Below, piece after piece: positions 1-5,671 of a stretch of 5,671 nucleotides of DNA. The translations under genes were made by a program, and so were the position numbers. A model generated the notes under the pieces. It worked only from the letters and a program-made list of their open reading frames with translations. It had not been told where the DNA came from and ran no database searches. The DNA comes from an uncultured Porphyromonadaceae bacterium (lineage in GTDB: Bacteria; Bacteroidota; Bacteroidia; Bacteroidales; Muribaculaceae), in NCBI GenBank assembly GCA_947176615.1, contig CAMWRO010000200.1, positions 1 through 5,671 on the forward strand, read 5' to 3'. Positions within the stretch are counted from its first letter, which is position 1. Each line of letters begins with the position of its first letter.

Positions 1-587
1 CCGACCGGGAGGTTGAGAACCTCGCGGAGCGGTGTGGCGAAATACCATGCTGTCGCGCTGAACTCGGTCGCGGTCTCGGGAGATGGAACGGCCCAGAATC
101 CGGGAGTCTCGTCAAGCGGGGTATAGCTCTGTCGCAGGGGCACGGTGAAAAAGCGCACTTTGTCGGCCCATTGACGTGAAAAAGCCACTTCCTCAAATCC
201 GTCTCTGACGTTGCAGCCGCCGAAACCTTTCAGCGGCATTTCCATGTTGCTTTGGCCCGATGCGAGCCACACCTCTCCGACAAGCACATCCTTTAATGTC
301 AACGGCTCACCGTCGGAAATGGTAATCGAGTAGGGGGTGAAGGAAGCCTCGGGGGTGCGCACGGCAAGTGACCATTCGCCGGTGCGGTCAGTCCGGGTGG
401 TATAGGTCTTTCCGTCCCACGATGTGTTGACCGAGACTGTCGAGCCGGGGTCGGCGGTCCCCCACAGACGTGCGTCGCTGTTCTGTTGCAGGACCATATT
501 GTCGCCAATCAGTGACGATGGTTTTACGACTGCGTTTGCCATAACCGCCAGTCCGGCGAAGATGGAAACAAGACATATTTTTTTCAT
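1..587 (-). CDS. SASA-family (sialate O-acetylesterase-like) secreted carbohydrate acetylesterase, 3' end outside window
   Basis: The reading frame opens with ATG at 587-585 and stays open to the left edge, giving 195 complete residues of what is normally a protein of roughly 450-700 residues. The N-terminus MKKICLVSIFAGLAVMANA is a Sec signal peptide with a probable type I cleavage site after ANA (residue 19); it has no lipobox. Residues ~25-95 look like the beta-sandwich domain that precedes the esterase domain in this family (IGDNMVLQQ, then LWGTADPGSTVSV). Next comes DVLVGEVWLASGQSNMEMP at residues 100-118. GQSNM is the family's block I, with Ser113 the expected nucleophile. The FSATAWYFATPLRE stretch at ~176-189 is also typical. 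The catalytic His region would lie beyond the window. It starts 22 nt after the epimerase stop, so it is probably co-transcribed. Inference from context: it removes O-acetyl groups from acetylated (galacto)glucomannan. True sialate or xylan activity cannot be excluded. Confidence 0.88.
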   Translation of the reverse strand, partial: MKKICLVSIFAGLAVMANAVVKPSSLIGDNMVLQQNSDARLWGTADPGSTVSVNTSWDGKTYTTRTDRTGEWSLAVRTPEASFTPYSITISDGEPLTLKDVLVGEVWLASGQSNMEMPLKGFGGCNVRDGFEEVAFSRQWADKVRFFTVPLRQSYTPLDETPGFWAVPSPETATEFSATAWYFATPLREVLNLPV

Positions 588-609
588 AAACGATATAGTT
601 TAACAGGTA

Positions 610-1806
610 TTATTTTTCTTCCATTTCGACAAGCCGCTCGTAGCCTTCAAGGCACATGCGCGAGTTGTGATAGGGACATTTCCAGAAACCGGCCTTGTCG
701 TCGTCGCGGTTGATTGACGAGTCGGCACCGCGGCGCGACCAGTACCATTCACCGTCGGGGTCAACGAGGTTGTCGGCGATGTAGCGCCAAGATTCGTAGG
801 CTTTGTCGATTTCCCCGGGACAGCCGTGGAAGGCGGCGAGATAGAGCTGGCCTATCACATCCTCGGCCTGAACCCACCAGTGCTTGTCGTCGTCATAGTG
901 GCCCGAGGCGTGGCGCTCGTAGACCATCGAGCCGTCATAGCAGCGTCCCTGCAGTCCGGCCCGGGCGATGTGGAGGGTGTGGCCGAGGGTTTCGCTGATG
1001 AGCTCCGGGTCGCCGATGACCTGTGCGGTTTCGAGAAGGAGCCAAGAAGCCTCGATGTCGTGGCCGTAGGATTCGGTATCGTCCACTTTGTTCCAGTCGT
1101 CGTCAAAGAACAGTGTCAGATGATGGGTGCGGGGGTTTTCAATCTTGTCAAGGAACAGTCGCAGCAGGTAGCGGGTGGCTTCTTCCACCTCGGGGTCACG
1201 GGTGACGCGCAGCAGGGCGGTGTAACCCTCGATGATGTGGAGATGGGTGTTCATCGTCTTGGACGAGTTGGCATCCTTGTCGCTCAGGCGCATGTCGGCA
1301 ATCGGCTCCCACTCGCGGGTAGTAGCCTCGATGTAGCCGCCTTTTTCGCGGTCGCGGCTGTGGCGCTCGATGACGTGGAAAAGCTCCATCGCGAGGCTGA
1401 GCGATTCCTTGTCGGAGGTCACGCGGTAGTATTCCGAGAGGCCGTATATGATAAAGCCGATGGCGTAGAACTGTTTCTTGGTGTCACAGGGGGTGCCGTC
1501 GGCGTTCACGCTCCAGAACGCGCCGCCATGCTCGCGGTCGATGAAGTGCTCCATGATGTAGTCACGGGCACGGGTCGCCGTTTCGAGGTATTCGGGACAG
1601 CCGAGGACGCGGTAGGCGGCCGAAAATGTCCACAGGATTCGGGCATTCAGAATAGCACCCTTTACAGCGTCGGGGTCAAGATTGTCGCGCCCGTCGCGAC
1701 GGCCATAGAAACCGCCGCGCGGGTCGACCATTTTTTCCATCCAGTAGGGAAGGATGTTTTCAGTGAGGTTATCTATAAGTTCCTTGGAAAATTCGGGAAT
1801 AGTCAT
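610..1806 (-). CDS. Mannobiose/cellobiose 2-epimerase (AGE superfamily)
   Basis: This 398-residue cytoplasmic protein has no signal peptide and matches the usual ~390-410 residue length of cellobiose 2-epimerases, which form an (alpha/alpha)6 barrel. Key motifs are visible along the chain: the N-terminal PYWMEKMVDPRGGFYG (20-35), ILNARILWTFS (52-62, Arg56), NTHLHIIEGY (186-195, His188/His190), YGHDIEASWLL (247-257, His249), KHWWVQAE (308-315) and GFWKCPYHNSRMCLE (373-387, His380). His249 and His380 correspond to the catalytic acid/base pair known in the family. The reaction epimerises C2 of the reducing-end sugar. Next to a GH26 mannanase and a GH130 phosphorylase, the expected conversion is beta-1,4-mannobiose to mannosylglucose, the role shown for the B. 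fragilis enzyme. It starts 24 nt after the symporter stop with ATG at 1806-1804 and no clear Shine-Dalgarno, which is normal for Bacteroidota. N-acetylglucosamine 2-epimerase is the alternative family name but fits the context less well. Confidence 0.95.
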   Translation of the reverse strand: MTIPEFSKELIDNLTENILPYWMEKMVDPRGGFYGRRDGRDNLDPDAVKGAILNARILWTFSAAYRVLGCPEYLETATRARDYIMEHFIDREHGGAFWSVNADGTPCDTKKQFYAIGFIIYGLSEYYRVTSDKESLSLAMELFHVIERHSRDREKGGYIEATTREWEPIADMRLSDKDANSSKTMNTHLHIIEGYTALLRVTRDPEVEEATRYLLRLFLDKIENPRTHHLTLFFDDDWNKVDDTESYGHDIEASWLLLETAQVIGDPELISETLGHTLHIARAGLQGRCYDGSMVYERHASGHYDDDKHWWVQAEDVIGQLYLAAFHGCPGEIDKAYESWRYIADNLVDPDGEWYWSRRGADSSINRDDDKAGFWKCPYHNSRMCLEGYERLVEMEEK

Positions 1807-1830
1807 ATCAAGGGGGATGGGTAGATAATA

Positions 1831-3270
1831 TTATACAGGTTCGGTAAACTTGTTGCCGGGATTGTCGACAGGCTGTTCACGCTGGACTTTTAATTTAGCT
1901 ACAATATCATTCATTTCGGAGGTTCCGAGAGGATAAAGCCACACGATAATCATTGACAGCAGCGCCACGCCGGCGGGGATGAATGTCATGAGCATCCACA
2001 GGCAGCTGATGGCACTGTCGGGCTGAGTGATGTCGAGAGTCTGCGCTCCTTCGGGTCGCTCGATGTAGCCGTAGCCGTGGAGCAGCCACATCACGGCCGC
2101 GCCGCCTATTGCGCCGCCAAATTTCTGGGCCATCGATGCCGACGAGAAGATGAGGCCGGTTGACGCGGAGTGGTATTTAAGCTCGGAATAGTCGCTGACA
2201 TCGGCATACATCGACCACACAAGGGGCGACATGACACCTGTCAGCACCGAAATCACGACTTGCAGCAGGAGCATGACGAGCAGTCCGGCATTGGTCGCGG
2301 GAGAGCAGGTGAAGAAGACAATGCTGAAAATGATGAGCAGCGCGTCGACCAAGATGAAGGTGGGTTTCTTGCCGAGTTTCTTGGTGATGGGAACCGCGAG
2401 GGCAACGCCGACCATGTTGGCAACTTCGCCCACTCCGAGGAACAGGCCCGAGTAGAACAGAATCGAGAGCGAGAACACGACGATGTGCTGCTCGCCGCCG
2501 ATAATGTCGGCGAAGAAGAACGCCACGGTGGCACCGCGCACGGTGTTGAAAAGGTTGAAACAGAGCGACGCTCCGTTGAGCAGCCACCAAGGCTTGTTGG
2601 TCACGAGGGCCTTGAGGTCGCTCCCGAGCGATGCCGAGCTGACAGTGGTGAGTTTCTCGCGTGTCATCTTGAAACACAGCAGGAACAGGATGAAACAGCA
2701 TGTCGCGATCACAATCATCGCAAACTGCCAGCTTGACTGGAGTGACATCCCCATCGAGTTGCGGAACAGGTTGCACAACGGATCCCACGCAAAGAGGGCG
2801 ATGAACGAGCCGCCGTAGGCGAAGAACATGCGGAACGACGAGAAGACGGTCTTTTCCTGAGAATCGTCGGTCATGACACCGAGCATGGCTCCATAGGGGA
2901 CGTTGATGCCGGTGTAGACGGTCATCATGAGGATATAGGTGACATAGGCCCATACCAGTTTTGCGGCAGAACCCCAGTCGGGGGTTGTGAACAGCAGAAT
3001 GCCGCAGATCGAGAACGGGGCGGCAACCCACAGGAGGTAGGGGCGGTATTTTCCCCACCGGGTCTTGGTGCGGTCGGCGACGATTCCCATCATCGGGTCG
3101 CTGACAGCGTCCCAGATGCGGGTAACAAGCAACAAGACACCGGTCTCGATGAGGCCGATGCCGAAAACATTAGCATAGAAGAACGGCAGGTAGTAGCTGA
3201 ATACTTTCCAAAACATGGAAGACGCCATGTCACCGAAACCGTATCCGATTTTTTCGCGTAATGGAGCCAT
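1831..3270 (-). CDS. GPH-family (MelB-type) sugar:cation symporter, probable mannobiose importer
   Basis: With the start placed at ATG 3270-3268 (MAPLREKIGYGFGDM) this is a 479-residue inner-membrane protein with about 12 hydrophobic segments, for example ~17-38, 77-96, 104-125, 181-200, 265-285, 305-322, 328-350 and 423-446. The loop after the second segment carries RIWDAVSDPMMGIVADR then TRWGKYRP (51-67 and 70-77), the signature of the glycoside-pentoside-hexuronide family. Asp54 and Asp58 line up with the Na+/H+ site aspartates D55/D59 of MelB, Asp14 with MelB D19, and Lys383 in AQKFGGAIGG with MelB K377. YADVSDYSELK (355-365) is another family hallmark. The frame is open a further 41 codons upstream to a GTG at 3393-3391, but that extension only translates a nucleotide repeat and lacks family features, so the internal ATG is preferred. 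Position in the operon implies uptake of beta-mannobiose or mannosylglucose. Substrate is inferred; the family is secure. Confidence 0.93.
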   Translation of the reverse strand: MAPLREKIGYGFGDMASSMFWKVFSYYLPFFYANVFGIGLIETGVLLLVTRIWDAVSDPMMGIVADRTKTRWGKYRPYLLWVAAPFSICGILLFTTPDWGSAAKLVWAYVTYILMMTVYTGINVPYGAMLGVMTDDSQEKTVFSSFRMFFAYGGSFIALFAWDPLCNLFRNSMGMSLQSSWQFAMIVIATCCFILFLLCFKMTREKLTTVSSASLGSDLKALVTNKPWWLLNGASLCFNLFNTVRGATVAFFFADIIGGEQHIVVFSLSILFYSGLFLGVGEVANMVGVALAVPITKKLGKKPTFILVDALLIIFSIVFFTCSPATNAGLLVMLLLQVVISVLTGVMSPLVWSMYADVSDYSELKYHSASTGLIFSSASMAQKFGGAIGGAAVMWLLHGYGYIERPEGAQTLDITQPDSAISCLWMLMTFIPAGVALLSMIIVWLYPLGTSEMNDIVAKLKVQREQPVDNPGNKFTEPV

Positions 3271-3293
3271 TTTTGTAGGTTTAAGGTTTTTTA

Positions 3294-3422
3294 CAGTGAA
3301 AGGTAATTTAGAGTGAAAGGTGAAGTGGGGTGAAAAGTGAAGGGTGAAAGGTGAAGATAACAGACGGGTCAAACTGTAAACAATTATCTTCACTTTTCAC
3401 CCTCCACCCTTCACCTTTCACT
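3294..3422. repeat. Purine-rich GTGAAAGGTGAAG direct-repeat cluster with inverted copy forming a long hairpin
   Basis: The plus strand at 3296-3356 contains several degenerate tandem units built on GTGAAAGGTGAAG: 3296 GTGAAAGGT, 3313 GTGAAAGGTGAAG, 3330 GTGAAAAGTGAAG and 3344 GTGAAAGGTGAAG. After a 23-nt spacer (3361-3383) the same motif returns inverted at 3384-3422. The inner arms 3342-3360 (GGGTGAAAGGTGAAGATAA) and 3384-3402 are reverse complements over 19 nt with one G/T mismatch. Outer arms 3312-3325 and 3409-3422 match perfectly over 14 nt. The element fills nearly all of the gap between the GH130 stop (3426) and the symporter ATG (3270). No U-run follows the stem in the direction of transcription, so it does not look like a standard intrinsic terminator. 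Possible roles are mRNA processing or stability between genes, attenuation, or a dispersed Bacteroidales intergenic repeat. Structure is seen; function is unknown. Confidence 0.88.
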
Positions 3423-3425
3423 GTA

Positions 3426-4592
3426 TCAGATAAAACGGAGATTATTGTTGATTAGTCGGTTGAGGGTGCGGACCGATTCAGCGGTTGTCAGGCCGTCCTG
3501 AGGAGTGTTGAGACAGTAGTCCACGAGCCGGTCGATGGTCGAAGTGGCGACATGCATGCGGGTGTCAGAAGATGCGTAGTAGATTAACACGCGGCCGTCC
3601 TCGTCGGCAATCCAGCCGTTGGTGAACAGCACGTTCATCACGTCGCCGAGGTATTCTTCACCGACGGGAGCCATGAAGTAGCCGCCGGGAGAAGCGATTT
3701 TGCGCCAAGGCTCGTCAAGGGCGGTCATGTACATGTAGAGGACATAGCGCAGTCCCGATGCACAGGCGCGCACGCCGTGGGCGAGGTGCAGCCAACCCTT
3801 TGATGTCTTGATGGGGTGGGGGCCTTCGCCGTTTTTAACCTCCTTGATGGTGTGGTAATAGCGGGGGTCGATGATGGTTTCTTCCTCGACAACGGCATTG
3901 GTTATATCGTCGACGAGCGCCCAACCGATGCCGCCGCCGCTGCCGGTGTCGATGAAACCGTCCTGCGGGCGGGTGTAGAGGGCATATTTGCCGTTTACAA
4001 ATTCGGGGTGAAGCACCACGTTGCGTTGCTGGCTCTTGGTCTTGAGGTCGGGGAGGCGTTCCCAGTTTATAAGATCCTTGGTGCGGGCGATGCCGCAGGT
4101 TGCGGTTGCCGCCGAGAGGTCGCCCGGCTTGCTGTCGTCGTGGCGTTCAACGCAGAAAAGGCCGTAGATCCATCCGTCCTCGTGTTGCGTCAGTCTCATG
4201 TCGTAGATGTTGGTCGCGGGGTCGTCGGTCTCGGGCATGGTGATGGGGTGGAGCCAAAAACGGAAATTGTCGATTCCGTTGGGACTCTCGGCCACGGCAA
4301 AGAAGGACTTGCGGTCGTTACCCTCGACACGCACGACGAGGAGGTATTTTCCGTTCAACTTGATTGCACCCGAGTTGAGCGTGGCGTTGCAGCCGATGCG
4401 TTCCATGAAGTAGGGGTTGGTCTCGGGGTTGAAGTCATATTTCCAGAACGGGGGTACCATCTCGGCGGTAATGACGGGATTCTTGTAGCGGGTGTAAACT
4501 CCGTTGCCTTCGATAGGCTCGTTGGGGCGGGTTACAAGCGATTCATATTTTGCAAGGACTTCGGCCTTACGGATGTCGAAGATGTTGTTCAT
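3426..4592 (-). CDS. mgp: 4-O-beta-D-mannosyl-D-glucose phosphorylase (GH130 subfamily 1)
   Basis: This 388-residue cytoplasmic five-bladed beta-propeller enzyme has nearly the same length as the characterised B. fragilis mannosylglucose phosphorylase (~390 residues). It cleaves mannosyl-1,4-glucose with inorganic phosphate to alpha-mannose-1-phosphate and glucose (EC 2.4.1.281). Visible family blocks are RIGCNATLNSGAIKLNGKY (65-83), LLVVRVEG (84-91), PATNIYDMRLT (125-135), CVERHDD (147-153), RNVVLHPEF (190-198), GGGIGWALVDD (219-229), GEGPHPIKT (255-263), WLHLAHGV (267-274) and APVGEEYLGDVMNVLFTNGW (308-327). Asp131 in IYDMR falls at the same residue number as the catalytic proton donor reported for the B. 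fragilis enzyme. Arg150, Arg170 and His272 are plausible phosphate-site residues by family analogy. The subfamily 1 length and the epimerase neighbour favour mannosylglucose over mannobiose phosphorylase (subfamily 2). The ATG overlaps the upstream GH26 stop as ATGA. Confidence 0.96.
   Translation of the reverse strand: MNNIFDIRKAEVLAKYESLVTRPNEPIEGNGVYTRYKNPVITAEMVPPFWKYDFNPETNPYFMERIGCNATLNSGAIKLNGKYLLVVRVEGNDRKSFFAVAESPNGIDNFRFWLHPITMPETDDPATNIYDMRLTQHEDGWIYGLFCVERHDDSKPGDLSAATATCGIARTKDLINWERLPDLKTKSQQRNVVLHPEFVNGKYALYTRPQDGFIDTGSGGGIGWALVDDITNAVVEEETIIDPRYYHTIKEVKNGEGPHPIKTSKGWLHLAHGVRACASGLRYVLYMYMTALDEPWRKIASPGGYFMAPVGEEYLGDVMNVLFTNGWIADEDGRVLIYYASSDTRMHVATSTIDRLVDYCLNTPQDGLTTAESVRTLNRLINNNLRFI
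4589..4592 (-). promoter_or_regulatory. ATGA start-stop overlap coupling GH26 and GH130 translation
   Basis: Read on the minus strand, ATG of the GH130 gene (4592-4590) and TGA of the GH26 gene (4591-4589) share bases as ATGA. No recognisable Shine-Dalgarno precedes the GH130 start (the upstream bases are TTTGTAAA), so re-initiation by ribosomes finishing GH26 is a plausible way to start GH130. The overlap is seen directly; coupling is inferred. Confidence 0.7.
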
Positions 4593-5671
4593 TTTACAAA
4601 TACTGTCTTAGAATTGTCGTGGAATGTTTTGAAATCCTCCTCGGCAGCGTGGCCGGGGTAGGGGGCGTAGAAATGATTGGGTTTTTCGCTCTCGATAGCG
4701 TTGCGCCACACGCACACATAGGCGATGGGGAGATTCTCGATGGCGGGCATCAGCACACGGGTGTACCAGTCGGAAATCTCGAGTCCTTCGAGGCCGGTCT
4801 CGGTGAATGCGGCGATTTTTCCGCGTTTCTGAGCCTCCTCGATGACATATGGGAGCTGCGACTTGATGCGGGCGGTGTATTGGTCGACACCGTTCTCGCC
4901 GTCAAAGTGGTAGATGTCAGTCCCGAGGATGTCGACATACTCGTCGCCGGGGTAGGTCGAGAAATATTCCTCGCGGGTGAGGTCTTTGTCGGGCGAGTAG
5001 GCCCACACGACGTTGTCGATGCCTTTTTCGTCAAATACCTTGCGGGTCAGGTGCCACAGGTCGATGTAATCCTTGGCCGAGGCGTGGTCTTTGCCCCACC
5101 AGAACCATGAGCCTGAGTTTTCATGCCACGGACGGAAGATGACGGGGACGGGATTGCCGTCGGCATCCTTCAGTGAGGCGATGAAATCGGCAGCGCGGCC
5201 TATCCAAGCGGTCAGGGTATCCTGCATGGCCTTGTTTTCGGCGAGGTTGCGCACAGGCTGCTCGCTGACATCCCACGAGCCGCCGCGTGTGGCGGGATTG
5301 AGCGGGTGCCAGCTGACGGCGTTGACACCGCCGCGGGCATTCTGCTTGGCAATTTCCGAGGCAATGAACACGAAAGGCACGCCGTCGAGATTGCGGGTGC
5401 TGTCGACCTCGATGAGGCCGAGGTCCCAGCTCATGAGGCCGGGATACTCGCCGGTAATGGCCTTGACATCGGAGCCGCCGTCGACATAGCGCCATGTGTG
5501 GCCGTAGGCGGTGTCATCGTGGTGGCCGAAGTAGAAACGGCCCGACTTGACTACGGAGTCAAGCTGCGCAATGAGCGTCTGAGCCGGTGTGACAGCCACG
5601 CTTTCGGGGTTCTCCGCATTATTTTTATTGCCGCCGCAGCTTGCGACAGTCACTGACAGGGCGACAGCAAG
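4589..5671 (-). CDS. manA: GH26 endo-beta-1,4-mannanase lipoprotein, 5' end outside window
   Basis: The frame is open to the right edge and 360 codons are visible. Its start lies beyond 5671: the first visible residues LAVALSVTVASC are the hydrophobic core and lipobox (VASC) of a lipoprotein signal, with the acylated Cys at 5638-5636. A GTG at 5653-5651 falls inside this signal and is not a credible start. The mature part of about 349 residues is a single GH26 (beta/alpha)8 domain. GRFYFGHHDDTAYG (38-51, counting the GTG codon as 1) is the N-terminal signature. RPWHENSGSWFWWG (174-187) carries the acid/base Glu178, and AAFTETG (281-287) carries the nucleophile Glu285. The order acid/base before nucleophile, the HEN motif and the PGDEYVDILGTDIYH block all match the family. 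B. fragilis ManA, which heads the equivalent operon, releases mannobiose from mannan, and the same role is inferred here. No accessory binding module is seen. After Cys the sequence is GGNKNNAE, with no immediate acidic run. Confidence 0.96.
   Translation of the reverse strand, partial: LAVALSVTVASCGGNKNNAENPESVAVTPAQTLIAQLDSVVKSGRFYFGHHDDTAYGHTWRYVDGGSDVKAITGEYPGLMSWDLGLIEVDSTRNLDGVPFVFIASEIAKQNARGGVNAVSWHPLNPATRGGSWDVSEQPVRNLAENKAMQDTLTAWIGRAADFIASLKDADGNPVPVIFRPWHENSGSWFWWGKDHASAKDYIDLWHLTRKVFDEKGIDNVVWAYSPDKDLTREEYFSTYPGDEYVDILGTDIYHFDGENGVDQYTARIKSQLPYVIEEAQKRGKIAAFTETGLEGLEISDWYTRVLMPAIENLPIAYVCVWRNAIESEKPNHFYAPYPGHAAEEDFKTFHDNSKTVFVK

Noticed and set aside
299..576. Two short minus-strand frames (69 and 62 codons) at the left end
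   Set aside because: They are alternative phases of the region encoding the SASA esterase, whose own frame has a signal peptide and the GQSNM motif and runs unbroken to the edge.
588..609. Separate promoter for the esterase in the 22-nt gap
   Set aside because: The gap is AT-rich but I found no convincing Bacteroidota -33/-7 pair (TTTG and TAnnTTTG), and there is too little space without entering the epimerase gene.
826..1824. 332-codon plus-strand open frame opposite the epimerase
   Set aside because: It lies wholly antisense to a gene with intact family motifs. Its composition (Val/Gly/Asp/Ala rich, with no domain recognised) is what the complement of GC-rich codon usage gives.
2177..3058. 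293-codon minus-strand frame inside the symporter
   Set aside because: It is an out-of-phase reading of the symporter gene, rich in Arg/His/Pro, with no membrane segments or family motifs.
3294..3422. Intrinsic terminator after GH130
   Set aside because: The stem is long but purine/pyrimidine-segregated, has a 23-nt loop and lacks a trailing U-run on the transcript. The sequence after it is A-rich (TGTAAAAAACC), so termination of the standard type is not supported.
3294..3422. CRISPR-like array
   Set aside because: The units are degenerate, nearly contiguous and partly inverted, with no regular spacers.
3816..4661. 281-codon plus-strand open frame opposite GH130
   Set aside because: It is antisense to a clear GH130 gene and is Val/Gly/Asp rich with no recognisable motif; a by-product of third-position GC bias. 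The frame at 4550-5110 opposite GH26 and the GH130 start is rejected for the same reason.

Overview
The window is part of a beta-mannan utilisation operon from a member of the Bacteroidota, most likely a Bacteroidales gut-type bacterium. This rests on four observations: the gene order (GH26 mannanase, GH130 phosphorylase, GPH-type symporter, 2-epimerase) matches the mannan operon described in Bacteroides fragilis; there are no clear Shine-Dalgarno sequences before the starts; a secreted lipoprotein hydrolase sits beside cytoplasmic glycan enzymes; and a sialate-O-acetylesterase-like (SASA) esterase of a type common in this phylum is present. The coding sequence is rich in G/C at third positions (many GTC, GAC, GGC, TCG codons), which suggests a Bacteroidales lineage of higher GC than B. 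fragilis (Muribaculaceae or an Alistipes-like group are possible). The sequence alone does not settle the genus.

All five genes lie on the minus strand and are read from right to left. From the right edge: (1) a GH26 endo-beta-mannanase lipoprotein whose first codons lie beyond position 5671; (2) a GH130 mannosylglucose phosphorylase that overlaps gene 1 by 4 nt (ATGA); (3) a 155-nt gap holding a purine-rich direct-repeat cluster and a long inverted repeat; (4) a 12-TM GPH/MelB-type sugar:cation symporter; (5) after 24 nt, an AGE-family mannobiose/cellobiose 2-epimerase; (6) after 22 nt, the N-terminal third or so of a secreted acetylesterase that runs off the left edge. No promoter, tRNA, rRNA, CRISPR or insertion sequence was seen. 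There is no gene-free stretch longer than 155 nt.

Together the genes give a coherent pathway. Acetyl groups are removed from mannan outside the cytoplasm (SASA esterase) and the backbone is cut to mannobiose (GH26 lipoprotein). The disaccharide is imported (symporter) and its reducing-end mannose is epimerised to glucose (epimerase), giving mannosylglucose. GH130 then cleaves this with phosphate to mannose-1-phosphate and glucose. The core of this system is already described. The less-explained parts are the repeat/hairpin element inside the operon, the esterase appended at its 3' side, and the predicted location of the mannanase.
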